Below are positions 34,797 through 42,642 of a stretch of 64,000 nucleotides of DNA, in pieces (the first letter of the stretch is position 1; the number at the start of each line of letters is the position of its first letter). The notes beneath the pieces are model-generated. The model was not told where the DNA came from. It saw only the letters and a list, made by a program, of their open reading frames with translations, and did not search any database. Source of the DNA: Limnohabitans sp. 2KL-27. GTDB lineage: Bacteria > Pseudomonadota > Gammaproteobacteria > Burkholderiales > Burkholderiaceae_C. The position numbers were made by a program, and so were the translations under genes. Where the stretch lies: NCBI RefSeq assembly GCF_001269345.1, contig NZ_CXOP01000002.1, positions 310,853 through 374,852 of the forward strand, given 5' to 3'.

Positions 34797-36071
34797 TCAA
34801 CCCGGTTTGGCCAAAGTGAACTGGATCACATCGATGTTGGCTTCGTCAAAAGCCGCTTCACAATAGGCCAAGTAGAACTCCCACAAGCGGATGAAGCGGT
34901 CGTCAAACTTCAGGGTCCGCACGGTGTCCAGTTGCGCCATGAAGGCCTCACGCCAGCGGCGCAAGGTCTCAGCGTAGTCGGGGCCGAAGTTCAGCTCATC
35001 GACCACCTGCAAGCCCGCTGCCTGCGCTTGTTTGCGGAACTCGCCAGGGCTGGGCAAACAACCGCCCGGGAAGATGTACTGCTGAATGAAATCGGTCGAT
35101 TGCAAATAGCGCTCAAAAAAACGGTCGTCGATCGTGATGCTCTGCACGCATGCACGGCCGCCGGGTTTGAGCATGCGGCTGATGGTCTGAAAGTAGGTCG
35201 GCCAGTATTCCTGACCCACCGCCTCGATCATCTCGATCGAGCACACCGCGTCGTAAGGCCCATCGCTGATGTCGCGGTAGTCTTGCAGTCGCAAATCAGT
35301 GCGCGCCTGCACGCCATGCGATTGCATGCGGGCATTGGCAAACGCCAGCTGCTCGGTGGACAAGGTCACGCCCGTGATGTGCGCGCCAAACTCGGTGGTG
35401 GCCGCTTCGGCCAAAGCACCCCAGCCGCAGCCGATCTCCAGCACACGGTCGCCCGGTTGGGCGTTCACCATGCGCAGGGCCCGGCGCACCTTGGCTTTTT
35501 GGGCGGCGGCCATGTCTTGGCTGTGGTCGCCTTCGAACCAAGCCGACGAATAGTTCATGGTGCCGTCCAGCCACAGCTCGTAAAAAGCGTTGCCCAGGTC
35601 GTAATGGGCATGGATATTCTTGCGGCTGTTGCTGCGGTTGTTGCGGTTGAGCAAGTGCTTGATGCGGTAGAACAAGCGGCCCAGCCAGTGGCCATAAATC
35701 GCGCTTTCAATGTGGTCGCGGTTGGCAATGGTCAAACGCAGCAAGCCTGCCAAATCGGGCGTGGTCCAGTCGCCGGCCATGTAGCCCTCGGCAAAACCAA
35801 TGTCGCCCGATTTGAGCACCTCGGCGCATACCTCCCAACGGTGGATATGCAGGGCTGCAAACGGGGCTTCGTGCGTGCCAAAAACCTGGTTGTTGCCATC
35901 GGGCGCGTGCACCGTGAGCGTGCCAATTTTCAGGCGGGTCAACAAGCTCAGCAAACGCGCAGCGGCTTTGGGCAGGCTGGCGTGGGAAATGGTGGCGGTG
36001 CGCAGGCCCAAGGCTTGGGCGTTGTCGGCAGTCTTCATGGAGGGCGGCATCCGGTGGGGTCCAGTGTTCAT
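34797..36071 (-). CDS. Cyclopropane-fatty-acid-synthase-like SAM methyltransferase
   Basis: A 424-aa enzyme of the CFA synthase family, which methylates unsaturated acyl chains of phospholipids using S-adenosylmethionine. The start ATG 36071 overlaps the DUF1365 stop (ATGA). Motifs are HYDLGNAFYELWLDGTMNYSSAWF, VLEIGCGWGALAEAA (SAM binding), VTLSTEQLAFANAR, CSIEMIEAVGQEYWPTYF and QYIFPGGCLPSPGEF, all standard. Relatives linked to DUF1365 and an FAD oxidase occur in singlet-oxygen regulons and some contribute to methylated furan or branched acyl chains, so the product may be other than a cyclopropane. Confidence 0.92.
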   Translation of the reverse strand: MNTGPHRMPPSMKTADNAQALGLRTATISHASLPKAAARLLSLLTRLKIGTLTVHAPDGNNQVFGTHEAPFAALHIHRWEVCAEVLKSGDIGFAEGYMAGDWTTPDLAGLLRLTIANRDHIESAIYGHWLGRLFYRIKHLLNRNNRSNSRKNIHAHYDLGNAFYELWLDGTMNYSSAWFEGDHSQDMAAAQKAKVRRALRMVNAQPGDRVLEIGCGWGALAEAATTEFGAHITGVTLSTEQLAFANARMQSHGVQARTDLRLQDYRDISDGPYDAVCSIEMIEAVGQEYWPTYFQTISRMLKPGGRACVQSITIDDRFFERYLQSTDFIQQYIFPGGCLPSPGEFRKQAQAAGLQVVDELNFGPDYAETLRRWREAFMAQLDTVRTLKFDDRFIRLWEFYLAYCEAAFDEANIDVIQFTLAKPG

Positions 36072-36844
36072 CGGGTCACAAAATCGCGGGGCGGCTCGGG
36101 CTTGCGCCAAAACGGTACTTTTTTCATCCACAAGAGCAGGGCATGCCAGTGGATGCGGGCCACCACACCCAGCGTGAGCAGCGGAAAGCGCCACATCACA
36201 CGGCGCAAGGCGGCTGCAGTGGCCGGCTCCAGCACACCGCTCCAGCTGGTGTCGATCAAAGGGCCATCGGCATCGCCATGGTCCACACGCGCCACGATGC
36301 GGTCTTGTCCGCCGTGTGTCACGCGCATGAAGCGGAACCGGTATTCGCCTTGTACATCGCAAAAGGGCGAAACATGAAAAACCTTGCGCGCCAACATCGT
36401 TTGGCCGTATTGCGGCTGGGGCAGCAGGTAGCAGTGGCGCTCACCAAAAGTGTTGTTCACCTCGGCCACGATGGCGGCCAAGTGGCCATCGGCGCGGTGC
36501 GCATACCAAAAACTCACGGGCTTGAAAGCATGGCCCAGCACGCGGGGGAACGCTTGGAGCCAGACCTCGCCTGTGGCGTCCTGGATGCCTTCGCGCTGCA
36601 GCAATGCATCGAGCCAGGCCAGCGCCCCACCGGTCTGGGCCGGACGGCCATCGCCATGGTCGGCGTCATGGAAGGCGAACCAGGCGCGGCGGTTGATGGC
36701 CAACTCGGTACGGCACACACCCGATTGCAAGCTGCGCATGGGCAGCATCAAGAACGCTGTCGGGTACGCGAAAGCGTGGTGCGCCGGTCGGTGGCGCGTG
36801 TGGCGCACCTGGCCCCAGCCGATGAGCACGTTGGCAGGCTTCAT
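36068..36844 (-). CDS. DUF1365 protein
   Basis: A 258-aa DUF1365 protein with the family start GQVRHTRHRPAHHAFAYPTAFLMLPM, the FYDADHG-like FHDADHGDG segment, VLGHAFKPVSFWYAHRADG and FHVSPFCDVQGEYRFRF. It is near-universally paired with the FAD amine-oxidase gene and the CFA-like methyltransferase. No catalytic activity is firmly assigned to the family as a whole. It overlaps both neighbours by 4 nt, so the three products are expected in similar amounts. Confidence 0.92.
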   Translation of the reverse strand: MKPANVLIGWGQVRHTRHRPAHHAFAYPTAFLMLPMRSLQSGVCRTELAINRRAWFAFHDADHGDGRPAQTGGALAWLDALLQREGIQDATGEVWLQAFPRVLGHAFKPVSFWYAHRADGHLAAIVAEVNNTFGERHCYLLPQPQYGQTMLARKVFHVSPFCDVQGEYRFRFMRVTHGGQDRIVARVDHGDADGPLIDTSWSGVLEPATAAALRRVMWRFPLLTLGVVARIHWHALLLWMKKVPFWRKPEPPRDFVTR

Positions 36845-38184
36845 GCGGCCAGTCTGTCCTGAACGGGGCTGGCCTGTTCATGGATGCGTTTGAGCAAAGC
36901 GCGGCCGACTTGCAGGCCCGACTTGAGGCCGTCTTCGTGAAAGCCATAACCCGTCCAGGCCCCGGCATACCAAGTGTGCTGCTGGCCTTGCAGCAAGGGC
37001 AAACGCTTTTGCGCCTCGATGGCGGCCACATCAAACACCGGGTGGGCGTAGTCGTATTCGCCCACGATGGTGGCCGGGTCGATGTCGTGCAAAGGGTTGA
37101 GCGAGACCACCACGGGCTGGGCAAACGGGATGCGTTGCAAACGGTTGAGCAGGTAATGCAGGCACACGCGCGAGGACTCACGCTCGCTGCTGGCGGCGCG
37201 TTCGTAGTTCCAGGCGGCCCACGTCTTGGGGTTGGCAGGCAGCACGCTGGCATCGGTGTGCAGCACAGCGCGGTTGTCTTGGTAGCGGATGGCCCCCAGC
37301 AAGCTGCGCTCGTCAGCGCTGGACGCGCGCAGCATCCCCAGAGCCTGGTCGGTGTGGGTGGCGATGACCACCTGGTCAAAGCGTTCGGCATGGCCGTCGG
37401 TGACGATGCGCACGCCTTGTGCGTCACGCTCGATCAAGCGCACGGGCGTGTTCAGGCGCTTGTCGTGCACGCCCGCCAGAATTTTCTCGACGTAGTGGCG
37501 CGCACCGCCCACCACGCTGAACCACTGCGGGCGGTTGGTCACCTGGATCAAACCGTGGTTGTGGCAAAACCGGATCATGGTCGCCACGGGGAATTGCAGC
37601 ATCTGATCGGTCGGGCAACTCCAGATGCAGCCGAGCATGGGCAGGAAATACCAGTCGCGAAACGGCTCGCTGAATTTGTGCGTGCGCAAAAAGTCGGAGA
37701 GTGGCTGCTGCAATTCTTTTTCGCGCTGCTCTTTGGCAATGCGGGTGCACAGGGCGTTGAAGCGCATCACGTCGGCCAACATGCGCCAAAAACGCGGGTT
37801 GATCAAATTGCCACGCTGCGCGAAGACGCTGTTCAGGTCGGTGCCGCTCCACTCCAGGGTTTTGCCGTTCAGCGCGCCCGGCACCTTGACTGAAAACGAC
37901 ATGTCAGACGGCGCGGTCTCCACCTGGAGCTCGGCAAACAGATTGATCAGGTTGGGGTAGGTGCGTTCGTTGAACACCAAAAAACCGGTGTCCACGCCAT
38001 GCGTGACCAGGCCTTGAGGTGTGGGCAGGGTGACATCGACCGTGTGGGTGTGGCCGCCAAAATAGTCGCCCGCCTCGAACAGGGTGATGTCGGCATGGTC
38101 TTTCAGGGTGTGGGCCACGGCCAGGCCGGAAATGCCCGAACCCACGATGGCCAGTTTCATGCGCGGATTGGTTGTCCCGCTCAT
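36841..38184 (-). CDS. FAD-dependent amine-oxidase-like oxidoreductase
   Basis: A 447-aa flavoprotein beginning MSGTTNPRMKLAIVGSGISGLAVAH, the FAD-binding GxGxxG loop, then FGGHTHTVDV and GVDTGFLVFNERTYPNL. The C-terminal FAD segment is HTWYAGAWTGYGFHEDGLKSGLQVG. This is the NAD(P)-binding/amine-oxidase type that accompanies DUF1365 and CFA-like genes in photolyase clusters, where it has been suggested to desaturate or oxidise acyl chains. It overlaps glutathione peroxidase at its start and DUF1365 at its end. Confidence 0.92.
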   Translation of the reverse strand: MSGTTNPRMKLAIVGSGISGLAVAHTLKDHADITLFEAGDYFGGHTHTVDVTLPTPQGLVTHGVDTGFLVFNERTYPNLINLFAELQVETAPSDMSFSVKVPGALNGKTLEWSGTDLNSVFAQRGNLINPRFWRMLADVMRFNALCTRIAKEQREKELQQPLSDFLRTHKFSEPFRDWYFLPMLGCIWSCPTDQMLQFPVATMIRFCHNHGLIQVTNRPQWFSVVGGARHYVEKILAGVHDKRLNTPVRLIERDAQGVRIVTDGHAERFDQVVIATHTDQALGMLRASSADERSLLGAIRYQDNRAVLHTDASVLPANPKTWAAWNYERAASSERESSRVCLHYLLNRLQRIPFAQPVVVSLNPLHDIDPATIVGEYDYAHPVFDVAAIEAQKRLPLLQGQQHTWYAGAWTGYGFHEDGLKSGLQVGRALLKRIHEQASPVQDRLAA

Positions 38185-38786
38185 GGCTGGGCCTTCAGGG
38201 CTTTGTCGATGGCCGACAACAGCGTTTTGCTTTCCGGTCCGGTCATGCTGCTGTAGTTGTCAATCACCTTGCCGTCGCGACCGATCAGGTATTTGTGAAA
38301 GTTCCAGCGCGGCTTCTGGCCGGTTTGCGCGGTGAGCTGCTTGAACAGCGGCGCGGCGCCATCGCCGGTGACCTGGGTTTTGGTGAACATCGGAAACTTC
38401 ACGCCAAAGGTGCTTTCGCAAAAGGCGGCGATGTCTTTGTTGCTGCCTTTTTCTTGCGAAAAGTCATTCGATGGAAAGCCCAGCACCACCAAGCCTTGGT
38501 CTTTGTACTGGGTATTGAGGGCCTCAAGGCCTTTGTACTGCGACGTGAAGCCGCAAAAACTGGCGGTGTTGACCACCAGCACCACTTTGCCCGCGTACTG
38601 GCACAGCGATTGGGGCTTTTCGTCCTGCAAGCGTTCAACGGTGTGGTTCAGGATGGCGGGGCAAGCCACTGCGTTGCTGCCTTTTTGCGGGCTGGCTTGC
38701 GCCGATTCCAACCCCAAGCCCAGCAAAGCTGCCAGCAAGGCCATCAGCAGGCTGGGACCCCATTGTTTTACCCAAGAGTGGTTCAT
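38181..38786 (-). CDS. Glutathione peroxidase, secreted form
   Basis: A 201-aa peroxidase from ATG 38786 (GTG 38792 is two codons upstream). A signal peptide (LLMALLAALLGLGLESAQA) directs it to the periplasm, unusual for the cytosolic BtuE type. The active-site Cys78 is in VVNTASFCGFTSQY; FPSNDF replaces the usual FPCNQF, so the second redox cysteine is absent here, and WNFHKYLIGRDGKVIDNY contains the conserved Trp-Asn-Phe. It is the promoter-proximal gene of the leftward nine-gene operon. Confidence 0.9.
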   Translation of the reverse strand: MNHSWVKQWGPSLLMALLAALLGLGLESAQASPQKGSNAVACPAILNHTVERLQDEKPQSLCQYAGKVVLVVNTASFCGFTSQYKGLEALNTQYKDQGLVVLGFPSNDFSQEKGSNKDIAAFCESTFGVKFPMFTKTQVTGDGAAPLFKQLTAQTGQKPRWNFHKYLIGRDGKVIDNYSSMTGPESKTLLSAIDKALKAQP

Positions 38787-38873
38787 TTGCACTTATAAAT
38801 TTATTTTGTGACTGATCAGTTTAAACTCGTTTGTGCACATTGTCACGCCAACCCTTTTTCACTGGAGAGACTC
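38786..38873. promoter_or_regulatory. Divergent promoter region with TGATCA palindrome
   Basis: ACTGATCAGT (38811-38820) is a perfect 10-bp palindrome centred between the divergent gpx and DUF2256 genes. On the minus strand TGATCA is followed after 15 nt by TATAAG (38797-38792), resembling TGATC-type -35 and TAAG-type -10 elements of ECF sigma factors in the RpoE/ChrR group. The palindrome could give a -35 element to both directions. No good -10 box was seen on the plus strand. Confidence 0.4.
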
Positions 38874-39044
38874 ATGCCCAAACCCTCGGGTTTTAAAGGG
38901 AACAAACAGGATTTGCCGCAAAAACCTTGTGCCGTCTGTGGCCTGGCCATGACCTGGCGCAAAAGCTGGGCCAAAAACTGGGACAGCGTGTTGTACTGCA
39001 GCGAGCGCTGCCGGGCCGACAAGGCCAAAGCCCCCCGTGCCTGA
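38874..39044 (+). CDS. DUF2256 small zinc-finger-like protein
   Basis: A 56-aa protein from ATG 38874 with GGAGAG upstream. It has two cysteine pairs, CAVC and CSERC, separated by the conserved MTWRKSWAKNWDSVLY, a likely zinc knuckle. DUF2256 genes are regularly found next to iron-sulfur photolyases or cryptochromes; function is unknown. It lies 36 nt upstream of the photolyase and is surely cotranscribed. Confidence 0.9.
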   Translation: MPKPSGFKGNKQDLPQKPCAVCGLAMTWRKSWAKNWDSVLYCSERCRADKAKAPRA

Positions 39045-39080
39045 CCCCTCCTGAACGCCACCGCCTAAGAAAGACAAGGC

Positions 39081-40619
39081 ATGACCCGTCACCTGATATT
39101 GGTTCTGGGCGACCAGCTCGGCTGGGACAACCCGGCTTTGGCCGACTTTGACCCTGCCCAAGACCGGCTCTTGATGGTCGAGGCCGACAGCGAAGCCGAT
39201 GAGGTCTGGAACCACAAAGCCCGGATCGCTATTTTCTTGTCGGGCATGCGGCACTTTGCCAACGAAGCGCACCGCCGCCGCTGGCCCTGCACGTATATGA
39301 AGTTGGACGACACCGAGCGGCCCCCTGACTTTGCCGGCCGCTTGGCCCAAGCGCTGCAAGAGCACCCCCCCAAAGCCTTGGTGGTGATGGAAGCCGGGGC
39401 CTGGCGCATGGAGCAGCTGATCGAAAACGCTGCAGCGCAGGCCCAGGTCCTGTTGCGCTGGGTGGGGGACACGCATTTTTTGTGCAGCCGCGCCGAATTT
39501 GCCAAGTGGGCCGGCGACAAGAAAGAGCTGCGCATGGAGTTCTTTTACCGGGAGATGCGCAAACGCCACGGCATCTTGATGGAAGGCAAAGAGCCCGTCG
39601 GTGGCCAATGGAATTTTGATGCCGAAAACCGCAAAGGCTTCGGCGCCAAGGGCCCTGGCACCGTACCACCGCCCGCCCGCTTTGCACCCGACCGCGTCAC
39701 GCAAGACGTGATCGCCCTGGTGCAAACACGCTTTGCGGGGCATCCGGGCACGCTCGACCATTTCGCCTGGCCCGTCACCCGAGAAGACGCGCTGGTGGCG
39801 CTGCAGCATTTCATCGACCAACGGTTGGAACACTTTGGCGCATGGCAAGACGCCATGTGGACCACGCTGCCCTTCGGCTGGCACGCGCTGGTGGGCAGCA
39901 GCCTGAACCTGCATTTGCTCCATCCGCGCGAGGTGATCGTGGCCGCCGAGCAGGCCTACCGCGAGCGCGGCTTGCCGCTGGCCAGTGTGGAGGGCTTCAT
40001 CCGCCAGGTGCTCGGCTGGCGCGAATTCATCCGGGGGGTGTACTGGCTCGACATGCCCCACCTGGCCGAAGCCAACCACTATGGCCACACCCGTGACCTG
40101 CCCGCCTGGTATTGGACGGGCGATACCCACATGGCCTGCATGCAAGCGACCATCGGCCAAAGCCTGCAGCACGGTTATGCCCACCACATCCAGCGGCTCA
40201 TGGTCACCGGGCAGTTTGCCGTGTTGGCTGGGCTGTCACCGCAGCAAGTCAGCGCCTGGTACCGCGCCATGTACGTCGATGCGGTGGAATGGGTGGAAAC
40301 ACCCAACACCCTGGGCATGGCCCTGCACGCCAACGGGGGGCGCTTCACCAGCAAACCTTATGTGGCCAGTGGCCAGTACATCAGCCGCATGAGCAACTAC
40401 TGCAAAGGTTGCCGCTACCAACCCGAAGTGCGCACCGGGCCCAATGCTTGCCCCATGACCACGCTGTACTGGGATTTTTTGATCCGCCACGAACCGGCCT
40501 TTGCAGGCAACCCGCGCACCGCGCTGATGGTCAAGCATGTGGGCAAGATGAGCGCTGAGGACAAGGCGCTGATCGGGAAACAGGCCGAGGGTGTGCGCGC
40601 AGGTCTGGATGCGGTCTGA
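39081..40619 (+). CDS. Iron-sulfur (6-4)-type photolyase / bacterial cryptochrome (FeS-BCP)
   Basis: A 512-aa flavoprotein of the prokaryotic (6-4) photolyase group. The N-terminal half is the lumazine-type antenna domain (ILVLGDQLGWDNPALADFD). The four cluster cysteines are C353 (HMACMQ), C441 and C444 (NYCKGCRY) and C457 (PNACPM); their spacing of 88, 3 and 13 matches Agrobacterium PhrB. FAD-site segments HPREVIVAAEQAY, REFIRGVYWLDMP and YVDAVEWVETPNTLGMALHANGG are intact. It repairs UV (6-4) photoproducts or acts as a light sensor. It is divergent from the membrane/peroxide-protection operon. Confidence 0.95.
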   Translation: MTRHLILVLGDQLGWDNPALADFDPAQDRLLMVEADSEADEVWNHKARIAIFLSGMRHFANEAHRRRWPCTYMKLDDTERPPDFAGRLAQALQEHPPKALVVMEAGAWRMEQLIENAAAQAQVLLRWVGDTHFLCSRAEFAKWAGDKKELRMEFFYREMRKRHGILMEGKEPVGGQWNFDAENRKGFGAKGPGTVPPPARFAPDRVTQDVIALVQTRFAGHPGTLDHFAWPVTREDALVALQHFIDQRLEHFGAWQDAMWTTLPFGWHALVGSSLNLHLLHPREVIVAAEQAYRERGLPLASVEGFIRQVLGWREFIRGVYWLDMPHLAEANHYGHTRDLPAWYWTGDTHMACMQATIGQSLQHGYAHHIQRLMVTGQFAVLAGLSPQQVSAWYRAMYVDAVEWVETPNTLGMALHANGGRFTSKPYVASGQYISRMSNYCKGCRYQPEVRTGPNACPMTTLYWDFLIRHEPAFAGNPRTALMVKHVGKMSAEDKALIGKQAEGVRAGLDAV

Positions 40620-40629
40620 GCACTCCGCA

Positions 40630-41526
40630 TCATTTGCGCCGACTGATTTGCTGGAGCACATGCTGCTTGAAGGCCAGCGCCAGCGGTGACAGTTTTTTGC
40701 CCGCCGGGTAAACGATGTGCCAGGCCGAGGTCAGGGGAAAGCCCTGCACATCAACGACGCTGACGCCGTTTTCTTTCTGGTGGCCGTGCAGGGCGTGGCG
40801 CGAGACCACTCCCACACCCAAGCCCCCGGCCACGGATTCCTTGATGGCCTCGTTGCTGCCCAGCTCCAGCCGCACATCGGGTCGGAACTTCATGGCGCGG
40901 AAAAACTGGTCAGCGGCCATGCGTGTGCCCGAGCCTTTTTCGCGCAAGATGAAGCGGCGTTGCGCCAACTCGTGCAAAGGCACCGAGCTTCGTTTGGACA
41001 AGGGGTCTGTGGTGGGCGCGATCACCACGATCGGGTTGGGCATGAACGCTTCATCGCCCAAGTCCATGTCTTTGGGCGGCATGGACATGATGTACAGGTC
41101 GTCCAGGTTGTCACGCAGGCGCTGCACCACCCCATCGCGGTTCAATATTTCCAATGACACGTCGATGGCAGGATGCCGCTTGCAAAAGCTGCCAATCAGA
41201 TGCGGCATGAAGTATTTGGCGGTGCTGACCACCGCCACGCGCAGCTTGCCCCGCGACAAGCCCTTGGCGGCATCCACGTTTTGCTCGAAGGTGTCCCATG
41301 TGTGTGCCACGGCCCGCGCGGTCTGCGCCAGCTCTTGGCCCACCTGGGTCAAGTAAAGCTTTTTGCCCACCAGCTCATACAAGGGCAGGCCCACGGATTC
41401 AGCGATGTCCCTGAGTTGCATCGACGCCGTGGGCTGGGTCACGTGCATCACCTTGGCCGCGGCGCTCACGCTGCCGGTTTCGGCCAGGGCCAGAAACAAG
41501 CGCAATTGGCGAAAGCTGACGTTCAT
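40630..41526 (-). CDS. LysR-family regulator (CbbR-like)
   Basis: A 298-aa LysR regulator. The N-terminal winged HTH reads FRQLRLFLALAETGSVSAAAKVMHVTQPTASMQLRDIAESVGLPLYE, and the effector domain begins GKLRVAVVSTAKYFMPHLIGSF, the CbbR/NdhR-like pattern. The TAKYFMP segment is characteristic of regulators of carbon fixation or bicarbonate uptake. It is divergent from the SbtA-type transporter, which it likely controls from the shared 84-bp region. Its stop lies 10 nt from the photolyase stop (convergent). Confidence 0.92.
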   Translation of the reverse strand: MNVSFRQLRLFLALAETGSVSAAAKVMHVTQPTASMQLRDIAESVGLPLYELVGKKLYLTQVGQELAQTARAVAHTWDTFEQNVDAAKGLSRGKLRVAVVSTAKYFMPHLIGSFCKRHPAIDVSLEILNRDGVVQRLRDNLDDLYIMSMPPKDMDLGDEAFMPNPIVVIAPTTDPLSKRSSVPLHELAQRRFILREKGSGTRMAADQFFRAMKFRPDVRLELGSNEAIKESVAGGLGVGVVSRHALHGHQKENGVSVVDVQGFPLTSAWHIVYPAGKKLSPLALAFKQHVLQQISRRK

Positions 41527-41610
41527 AGACTTTTACCTATAGTCAAGGGTTGAAGAATCGATTTTACAAGTGCCCTGTCCATTCCTATGATCGGCGCAAG
41601 GAACACCCCC
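41527..41610. promoter_or_regulatory. LysR-sbtA divergent operator region
   Basis: GACT (41529-41532) and AGTC (41542-41545) form a short inverted repeat across TTTACCTAT, placed next to the LysR start codon, as expected for a LysR-type autoregulatory box with T-N11-A symmetry. AAGGAA about nine bases before ATG 41611 is the transporter's ribosome binding site. Confidence 0.4.
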
Positions 41611-42618
41611 ATGCACAACCTGATCGACCCCGCCATCCTCTTTTTCATCTTTGGCGTGTTGGCGGGCACCGTCAAATCCAACCTCGAAATCCCGCCCGCC
41701 ATCTCCCGCTTTTTGTCGCTTTACCTGTTGATGGCCTTGGGCCTGAAGGGCGGCTTTGCGCTGTCGCAATCGGGCCTGACAACCCAAGTCGGCATCAGCC
41801 TGGCCGCCGCCGTGTTGTTGGCCATCGTCATCCCGCTCATCGGTTACGCCGTGCTGCGGCGCTTTGTCTCCGGTTTTGACGCGGCCGCCGTGGCCGCCAC
41901 GTATGGCTCGGTGAGTGCCGTGACCTTTGTCACGGCGGTGCAGACGCTGGAAAACCAGGGCGTGGCTTATGGCGGGCACATGGCCGCGGCCATGGCTTTG
42001 ATGGAGTCCCCCGCGATCATCCTGGCCGTGGTGTTGGCCAACTCATTGCGGCAAAAACAGGCCTCAGGCGCGGTGCTCCAAGCGGGCGGTGTGGCCGCGC
42101 TGGGTGGCCCTGCCGCACCTCATGGTGCGTCGGTGGGCAAAATTTTGCACGAGTCTTTCACCGATGGGGCGCAGTTGCTGCTGCTGGGGGCCATGGTGAT
42201 TGGTCTGGTCACGGGCGAAGCCGGCAAAGAAGCGATGGCCCCCTTCTCGGTGGACCTCTTCAAAGGCATGCTGGCCTTCTTCCTGCTCGACATGGGCTTG
42301 ATGGCCGCGCGCAACCTGCCGCAGGTCAAAGGCCAGTCGCCCGTGCTGATCGCCTATGCCGTGCTCGGCCCCATCGTGCACGCGGCTTTGGCGCTGGGGC
42401 TGGCGTACGGCCTGCAACTGAGCGCAGGCGATGGCGCCTTGCTCATGGTGCTGGCCGCCAGTGCGTCTTATATTGCCGTGCCCGCCGTGCTGCGCACCGC
42501 CTTGCCCGAAGCCAAACCCGCGCTGTATTTCGGCCTGAGCCTGGGGCTGACCTTTCCCTTGAACATCGTGATCGGCATCCCGGTCTATCTGGCGGTGGCG
42601 CAGGCCGTGCTGGTCTGA
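41611..42618 (+). CDS. sbtA: SbtA-type sodium-dependent bicarbonate transporter
   Basis: A 335-aa membrane protein with about ten transmembrane helices. It begins MHNLIDPAILFFIFGVLAGTVKSNLEIPP; the first half continues SRFLSLYLLMALGLKGGFALSQSG and GSVSAVTFVTAVQTLE, and the second half LFKGMLAFFLLDMGLMAARNLPQ. These are the inverted-repeat signatures of SbtA (formerly DUF897), which imports HCO3- with Na+. No SbtB/PII-like partner gene is adjacent. The function suggests anaplerotic or photosynthetic carbon supply; no RuBisCO or photosynthesis genes are in the window. Confidence 0.9.
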   Translation: MHNLIDPAILFFIFGVLAGTVKSNLEIPPAISRFLSLYLLMALGLKGGFALSQSGLTTQVGISLAAAVLLAIVIPLIGYAVLRRFVSGFDAAAVAATYGSVSAVTFVTAVQTLENQGVAYGGHMAAAMALMESPAIILAVVLANSLRQKQASGAVLQAGGVAALGGPAAPHGASVGKILHESFTDGAQLLLLGAMVIGLVTGEAGKEAMAPFSVDLFKGMLAFFLLDMGLMAARNLPQVKGQSPVLIAYAVLGPIVHAALALGLAYGLQLSAGDGALLMVLAASASYIAVPAVLRTALPEAKPALYFGLSLGLTFPLNIVIGIPVYLAVAQAVLV

Positions 42619-42642
42619 CGGTCACGGGTGTTCAGTGGGCCC

